Source: UBA1723 sp018066165 (GTDB lineage: Bacteria > Bacteroidota > Bacteroidia > Bacteroidales > Paludibacteraceae). Taken from it: a stretch of 9,638 bases of DNA. Made by a program: the position numbers and the translations under genes. Location: contig JAGHRX010000159.1 in assembly GCA_018066165.1 (NCBI GenBank), positions 1 through 9,638 of the forward strand. Reading direction: 5' to 3'. Shown here in pieces: positions 6,546-9,638 of the stretch; the first letter of the stretch is position 1; each line of letters starts with the position of its first letter. Below the pieces are notes generated by a model. That model was not told the DNA's origin, ran no database searches, and saw only the letters and a list, made by a program, of their open reading frames with translations.

Positions 6546-6572
6546 CTATTAGTATAGCTTCAAAACTTATTC

Positions 6573-7796
6573 TTACTTAGAGAAAAGCTCGATTTCTACA
6601 CGACGGTTCTTAGCACGACCTGCAAGTGTAGAGTTAGAAGCAACTGGGTTAGCTGAACCATAACCCTGTGACTGGATGTTAGCAGCAGAAACTCCCTTGT
6701 TGATCAAGTAGTTCTTAACTGAAGCTGCACGATCCTTAGACAACTGAAGGTTCTTAGCTGCGTTACCTGAGTTATCAGTGTAACCCTTAAGAGTTACAGA
6801 CCACTCTGGGTGAGACTTAAGCAACATAGCAAGACCGTCTAGAGAAGAGTAAGAAGACTGCTTGATGATAGCCTTAGCTGACTCGAACTCAAGCTGAGCG
6901 AAAGCTGTCTTGATGATCTCGTCCTCCTCCTTAGTTGGAACGTAACGAACTGGCTCACGAGTAGCTCTGATATGAGAATCAAGAGAATCCTGAGTGAACT
7001 TGATCTGCTGCTGTAGCTTGTTGATAGCAACATTCTGGTTAACGATCTGCTCCTCAAGCTTAGCTGTAAGCTCCTCACACTGGCGCTTCTGCTCCTCAAG
7101 AACTGGAGTCAAATCAGGAACCTCACACTTAGGTGCGTAGTCTACCCAAGCGATGTTACGGATGTTACGATCACCACCGAACTTGTAACGAACCTCAAGG
7201 TTAGCACCGAAAGTTAGGCGACCACCCTCTGGGTAACAAGTACGCAAGCGGTACATACCAGTTCCTTCCAAACCGATAGCGAAGTACTTGCTTACATTGT
7301 ACTCAATCTGTCCAGCACCGTAAAGACCAAGAACGAACTTGTGGTCATCAGCCATAATTTTTGAACCTTCCCAAGTACCGATTGTTCCAACGATTCCTGG
7401 GTTAACATAAACGTTAAGCTTCTGTAGACCCATGCTTCTATATGGAGCAATGATATTAGACAAGTTGAATGAAGAGTGAAGGATGATGTCGTGGTTAACA
7501 CCTTCATATGTATCCTGATCATTCATTGCATACATATACTGCAATCCAAGACCCCAACGAGGATTGAATGTAGCCTCTGTGAACACACCGAACTGACCAT
7601 TGATTGTACCTGTTAGAGTACGATCTGGCTCAGCGATAGGAGCGTGTCTCAAGTAGTTAACACCACCCTTAAGACCTGCTGACCAGTGGCAAATACCCTT
7701 TGCTGAAGCTGTATCTGCAGTAGCCTGTTCATCCTGAGCGAAAGCGTTACCAGCAAATGCTGCTGCTGCTGCTAGAGCTAAAAATTTCTTTGACAT
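6573..7796 (-). CDS. OmpA-family outer-membrane protein (beta-barrel plus peptidoglycan-binding domain)
   Basis: A 407-residue OmpA/OprF-like protein that likely anchors the outer membrane to peptidoglycan. A type I signal peptide ends at AFA (residue 20), before QDEQ. Residues about 36-208 look like an 8-strand barrel: alternating aromatic and glycine segments such as WSAGLKGGVNYLR, GLGLQYMYAM, FVLGLYGAGQIEYNV and TFGANLEVRYKFGG. Next come a probable coiled coil (about 229-275, LEEQKRQCEELTAKLEEQI onward) and a C-terminal OmpA domain (about 290-405). In that domain Asp341 (GYTDNSG) and Arg356 (LSKDRA) are the expected diaminopimelate-binding pair, and the end reads GRAKNRRVEIELF. The ATG at 7796 lies 27 bases after the rpsA stop with no terminator between them; a strong terminator follows at 6513-6545. 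The signal peptide contains five identical Ala codons (7758-7772). The two Cys at 223 and 240 could pair or cross-link. Barrel ligand or porin activity is unknown. Confidence 0.94.
   Translation of the reverse strand: MSKKFLALAAAAAFAGNAFAQDEQATADTASAKGICHWSAGLKGGVNYLRHAPIAEPDRTLTGTINGQFGVFTEATFNPRWGLGLQYMYAMNDQDTYEGVNHDIILHSSFNLSNIIAPYRSMGLQKLNVYVNPGIVGTIGTWEGSKIMADDHKFVLGLYGAGQIEYNVSKYFAIGLEGTGMYRLRTCYPEGGRLTFGANLEVRYKFGGDRNIRNIAWVDYAPKCEVPDLTPVLEEQKRQCEELTAKLEEQIVNQNVAINKLQQQIKFTQDSLDSHIRATREPVRYVPTKEEDEIIKTAFAQLEFESAKAIIKQSSYSSLDGLAMLLKSHPEWSVTLKGYTDNSGNAAKNLQLSKDRAASVKNYLINKGVSAANIQSQGYGSANPVASNSTLAGRAKNRRVEIELFSK
7758..7772 (-). repeat. Five GCA codons in the OmpA signal peptide
   Basis: A (GCA)5 triplet run encodes Ala9-Ala13, the hydrophobic core of the signal peptide. 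Gain or loss of a unit would keep the frame and change the core by one Ala. Five units is short, so instability is only a possibility. Confidence 0.6.
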
Positions 7797-7823
7797 TTTT
7801 TATAAGTTAAAATTAGACATTAT
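7797..7823 (-). promoter_or_regulatory. rpsA-ompA spacer with shared leader word, no terminator
   Basis: These 27 bases are AT-rich, contain no hairpin, and end in an A-run (AAAAAA before the TG of the ATG), the A-rich start context favoured in Bacteroidota. Positions 7823-7813 read ATAATGTCTAA, identical to 9631-9621 ahead of rpsA. A one-mismatch -7-like box (TAATTTTA, 7815-7808) has no good -33 partner and would leave almost no leader, so I do not call a promoter. Any dedicated ompA promoter would have to lie inside rpsA. Confidence 0.4.
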
Positions 7824-9596
7824 TTACTTTCCAAGCTGGCTCTTCAATGCTGCCAACTGCTCGATATCTCCAAGAGTTGTCTTCTCCAAAGTAGTTGCTG
7901 CTGTAGCCTCTGACTTCTTTGTTGACTTCTTCTTCTTGAAATCCTTCTTCTCATCTGCAGCACCCTCCTCGAATGTTCTGCTGTGAGAAACGATGATTCT
8001 CTTAGACTCCTTGTTGAACTCAAGAACCTTGAATGGAAGCTTCTCCTCAACCTTAGCTACAGAACCATCCTCCTTAGTCAAGTGCTTTGGAGTACAGAAA
8101 CCTTCAACTCCGTAAGGCAACATAACGATTGCACCCTTGTCTACGATCTCTGTGATTGTTCCCTCGTGTACTGAACCCTCTGTGAAGATTGTCTCGAATA
8201 CATCCCAAGGATTATCCTCAAGCTGCTTGTGACCTAGGCTCAAACGACGATTCTCCTTGTCGATCTCCAATACCTGAACCTCGATATCTGCACCGATAGT
8301 AGTGAACTCTGATGGGTGCTTTACCTTCTTTGTCCATGATAGGTCAGAGATGTGGATCAAACCATCAACTCCCTCCTCGATCTCAACAAATACACCGAAG
8401 TTAGTGAAGTTACGAACCTTTGCAGTGTGCTTTGTTCCTACTGCATACTTAGTGTCGATTGCCTCCCAAGGATCTGCCTTAAGCTGCTTTACACCTAGGC
8501 TCATCTTTCTCTGCTCACGATCCAATGTCAATACTACAGCCTCAACTGTATCACCTACTGACAAGAAATCCTGTGCACTTCTCAAGTGCTGGCTCCATGA
8601 CATCTCTGATACGTGGATTAGACCCTCAACACCTGGAGCGATCTCTACGAATGCACCGTAATCAGTCATAACGACTACCTTACCCTGTACCTTGTCGCCA
8701 ACCTTCAAGTCTGACTTCAAGCCATCCCATGGATGAGGAGTAAGCTGCTTCAAACCTAGAGCGATTCTCTTCTTGTCGTTATCGAAATCAAGGATAACAA
8801 CATTGATCTTCTGATCTAGCTCAACAACCTCCTTAGGATCGTTTACACGGCCCCATGAAAGGTCTGTGATGTGGATAAGACCATCTACGCCACCAAGGTC
8901 GATGAATACACCGTATGATGTGATGTTCTTAACTGTTCCCTCAAGTACCTGACCCTTCTCCAAACCAGAGATGATCTGAGACTTCTGCTGCTCAAGCTCT
9001 GCCTCGATAAGCGCCTTGTGTGAAACAACTACGTTCTTGAATTCGTGGTTGATCTTAACAACCTTGAATTCCATTGTCTTGCCTACGAATACATCGTAAT
9101 CGCGAATAGGCTTAACGTCAATCTGAGAACCTGGCAAGAATGCCTCGATGCCGAATACGTCAACGATCATACCACCCTTAGTTCTGCACTTGATATATCC
9201 CTTGATAATCTCGTCCTTCTCCAAAGCCTCGTTAACACGGTCCCAAGAACGTGCAGCACGTGCCTTGCGGTGAGAAAGATTCAACTGTCCTTTCTTGTCC
9301 TCCTGGTTTTCAATGTAAACCTCAACCTCGTCACCAATCTTCAAATCTGGATTGTAACGGAACTCGTTAGTAGAAACGATACCATCAGACTTTCCACCTA
9401 CGTTCACTACGACCTCTCTCTTGTTCAAAGAGATTACCTTACCAATTACAACCTCGTTGTCCTTGATAGAGTTTAGAGTCTGGTCGTACTTTGACTCCTG
9501 CTCCTGACGAGCTGCAGCTGTCAAGCTCTCGCCATTCTTGTAGCCATCCCAATCGAAATCCTCTACAGGAGCTACATTCTTTGTTAAATCACTCAT
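7824..9596 (-). CDS. rpsA: 30S ribosomal protein bS1
   Basis: The ribosomal S1 protein, which binds mRNA at the 30S platform. The 590 residues contain six S1 (OB-fold) domains at about 47-111, 129-195, 214-285, 301-371, 388-458 and 475-540. Domains 3-5 are the most canonical: YGVFIDLGGVDGLIHITDLSW, YGAFVEIAPGVEGLIHVSEMSW and FGVFVEIEEGVDGLIHISDLSW are recognisable in that order (each shown only as a short motif), and each ends in a LGxKQL-type strand. Domains 1, 2 and 6 are more divergent, as in other bS1 proteins. An acidic N-terminal extension (FDWDGY at 14-19) precedes domain 1, and a Lys-rich tail (KKDFKKKKSTKK, 550-561) follows domain 6. Length is typical for Bacteroidota. The ATG at 9596 is preceded by an A-rich leader without a Shine-Dalgarno sequence; this phylum rarely uses one. 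The ompA-family gene follows after 27 bases with no terminator. Confidence 0.97.
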   Translation of the reverse strand: MSDLTKNVAPVEDFDWDGYKNGESLTAAARQEQESKYDQTLNSIKDNEVVIGKVISLNKREVVVNVGGKSDGIVSTNEFRYNPDLKIGDEVEVYIENQEDKKGQLNLSHRKARAARSWDRVNEALEKDEIIKGYIKCRTKGGMIVDVFGIEAFLPGSQIDVKPIRDYDVFVGKTMEFKVVKINHEFKNVVVSHKALIEAELEQQKSQIISGLEKGQVLEGTVKNITSYGVFIDLGGVDGLIHITDLSWGRVNDPKEVVELDQKINVVILDFDNDKKRIALGLKQLTPHPWDGLKSDLKVGDKVQGKVVVMTDYGAFVEIAPGVEGLIHVSEMSWSQHLRSAQDFLSVGDTVEAVVLTLDREQRKMSLGVKQLKADPWEAIDTKYAVGTKHTAKVRNFTNFGVFVEIEEGVDGLIHISDLSWTKKVKHPSEFTTIGADIEVQVLEIDKENRRLSLGHKQLEDNPWDVFETIFTEGSVHEGTITEIVDKGAIVMLPYGVEGFCTPKHLTKEDGSVAKVEEKLPFKVLEFNKESKRIIVSHSRTFEEGAADEKKDFKKKKSTKKSEATAATTLEKTTLGDIEQLAALKSQLGK

Positions 9597-9638
9597 TTTG
9601 TTTAATTATACAATTAGTCGTTAGACATTATATATAGT
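9597..9638 (-). promoter_or_regulatory. rpsA leader (cut by window edge)
   Basis: The 42 visible bases upstream of rpsA are very AT-rich and end in AAACAAA before the ATG. No TAnnTTTG box with a -33 partner is visible, so the promoter is probably beyond the window. ATAATGTCTAA occurs at 9631-9621, 24 bases before the start codon, and recurs exactly 16 bases before the ompA start. A role in transcription or in S1 control of translation is speculation. Confidence 0.4.

Noticed and set aside
1..9638. Mobile element, CRISPR array, RNA gene, toxin-antitoxin or defence locus
   Set aside because: Coding genes fill the window with spacers below about 70 bases; I saw no transposase, terminal inverted repeats, repeat-spacer pattern or tRNA/rRNA-like sequence.

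Overview
The window reads as ordinary chromosomal DNA from a member of the order Bacteroidales (phylum Bacteroidota). The evidence is the set of protein types: a long six-domain bS1, a 467-residue AsnRS, an OmpA-type barrel/coiled-coil/OmpA protein, and a DUF2520 plus KdsC-like plus UbiA cluster. The absence of Shine-Dalgarno sequences before the start codons fits, as does one promoter matching the Bacteroidetes -33/-7 consensus (TTTG ... TAnnTTTG). I cannot assign genus or family from sequence alone. All ten genes lie on the minus strand, so transcription runs from high to low coordinates. No gap longer than about 70 bases lacks a gene.

Right part (about 9638 to 5530): rpsA (ribosomal protein bS1) is followed after 27 bases, with no terminator, by an ompA-family outer-membrane gene. 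A strong intrinsic terminator closes that unit. rnz (tRNA 3'-processing ribonuclease Z) starts 17 bases after the terminator stem. asnS follows rnz from its own well-formed promoter (5554-5585) and ends at a second intrinsic terminator (4071-4116).

Left part (4067 to 1): a tightly packed six-gene run starts 17 bases after the second terminator stem. It holds a small putative lipoprotein, a nitroreductase-family flavoprotein, a DUF2520 Rossmann protein, a KdsC-like HAD phosphatase, a CaCA-family Na+/Ca2+ exchanger, and a UbiA-family prenyltransferase cut by the window edge. Genes overlap by 1 or 23 bases or sit 6 to 22 bases apart, so they are very likely one operon. No single pathway links all six. 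Kdo/LPS phosphatase and prenyltransferase functions suggest envelope or lipid metabolism, but the operon may simply group housekeeping genes.

I see no mobile element, CRISPR array, RNA gene or defence system, and no clear case for a new biological system. The points most worth a second look are: the UbiA protein's second aspartate-rich motif, which has lost all three expected Asp residues; the two terminators that each end exactly 17 bases before the next start codon with the same TTTTTATT tail; and a 9-base word (11 bases in two copies) shared by the leaders of rpsA, ompA and asnS.
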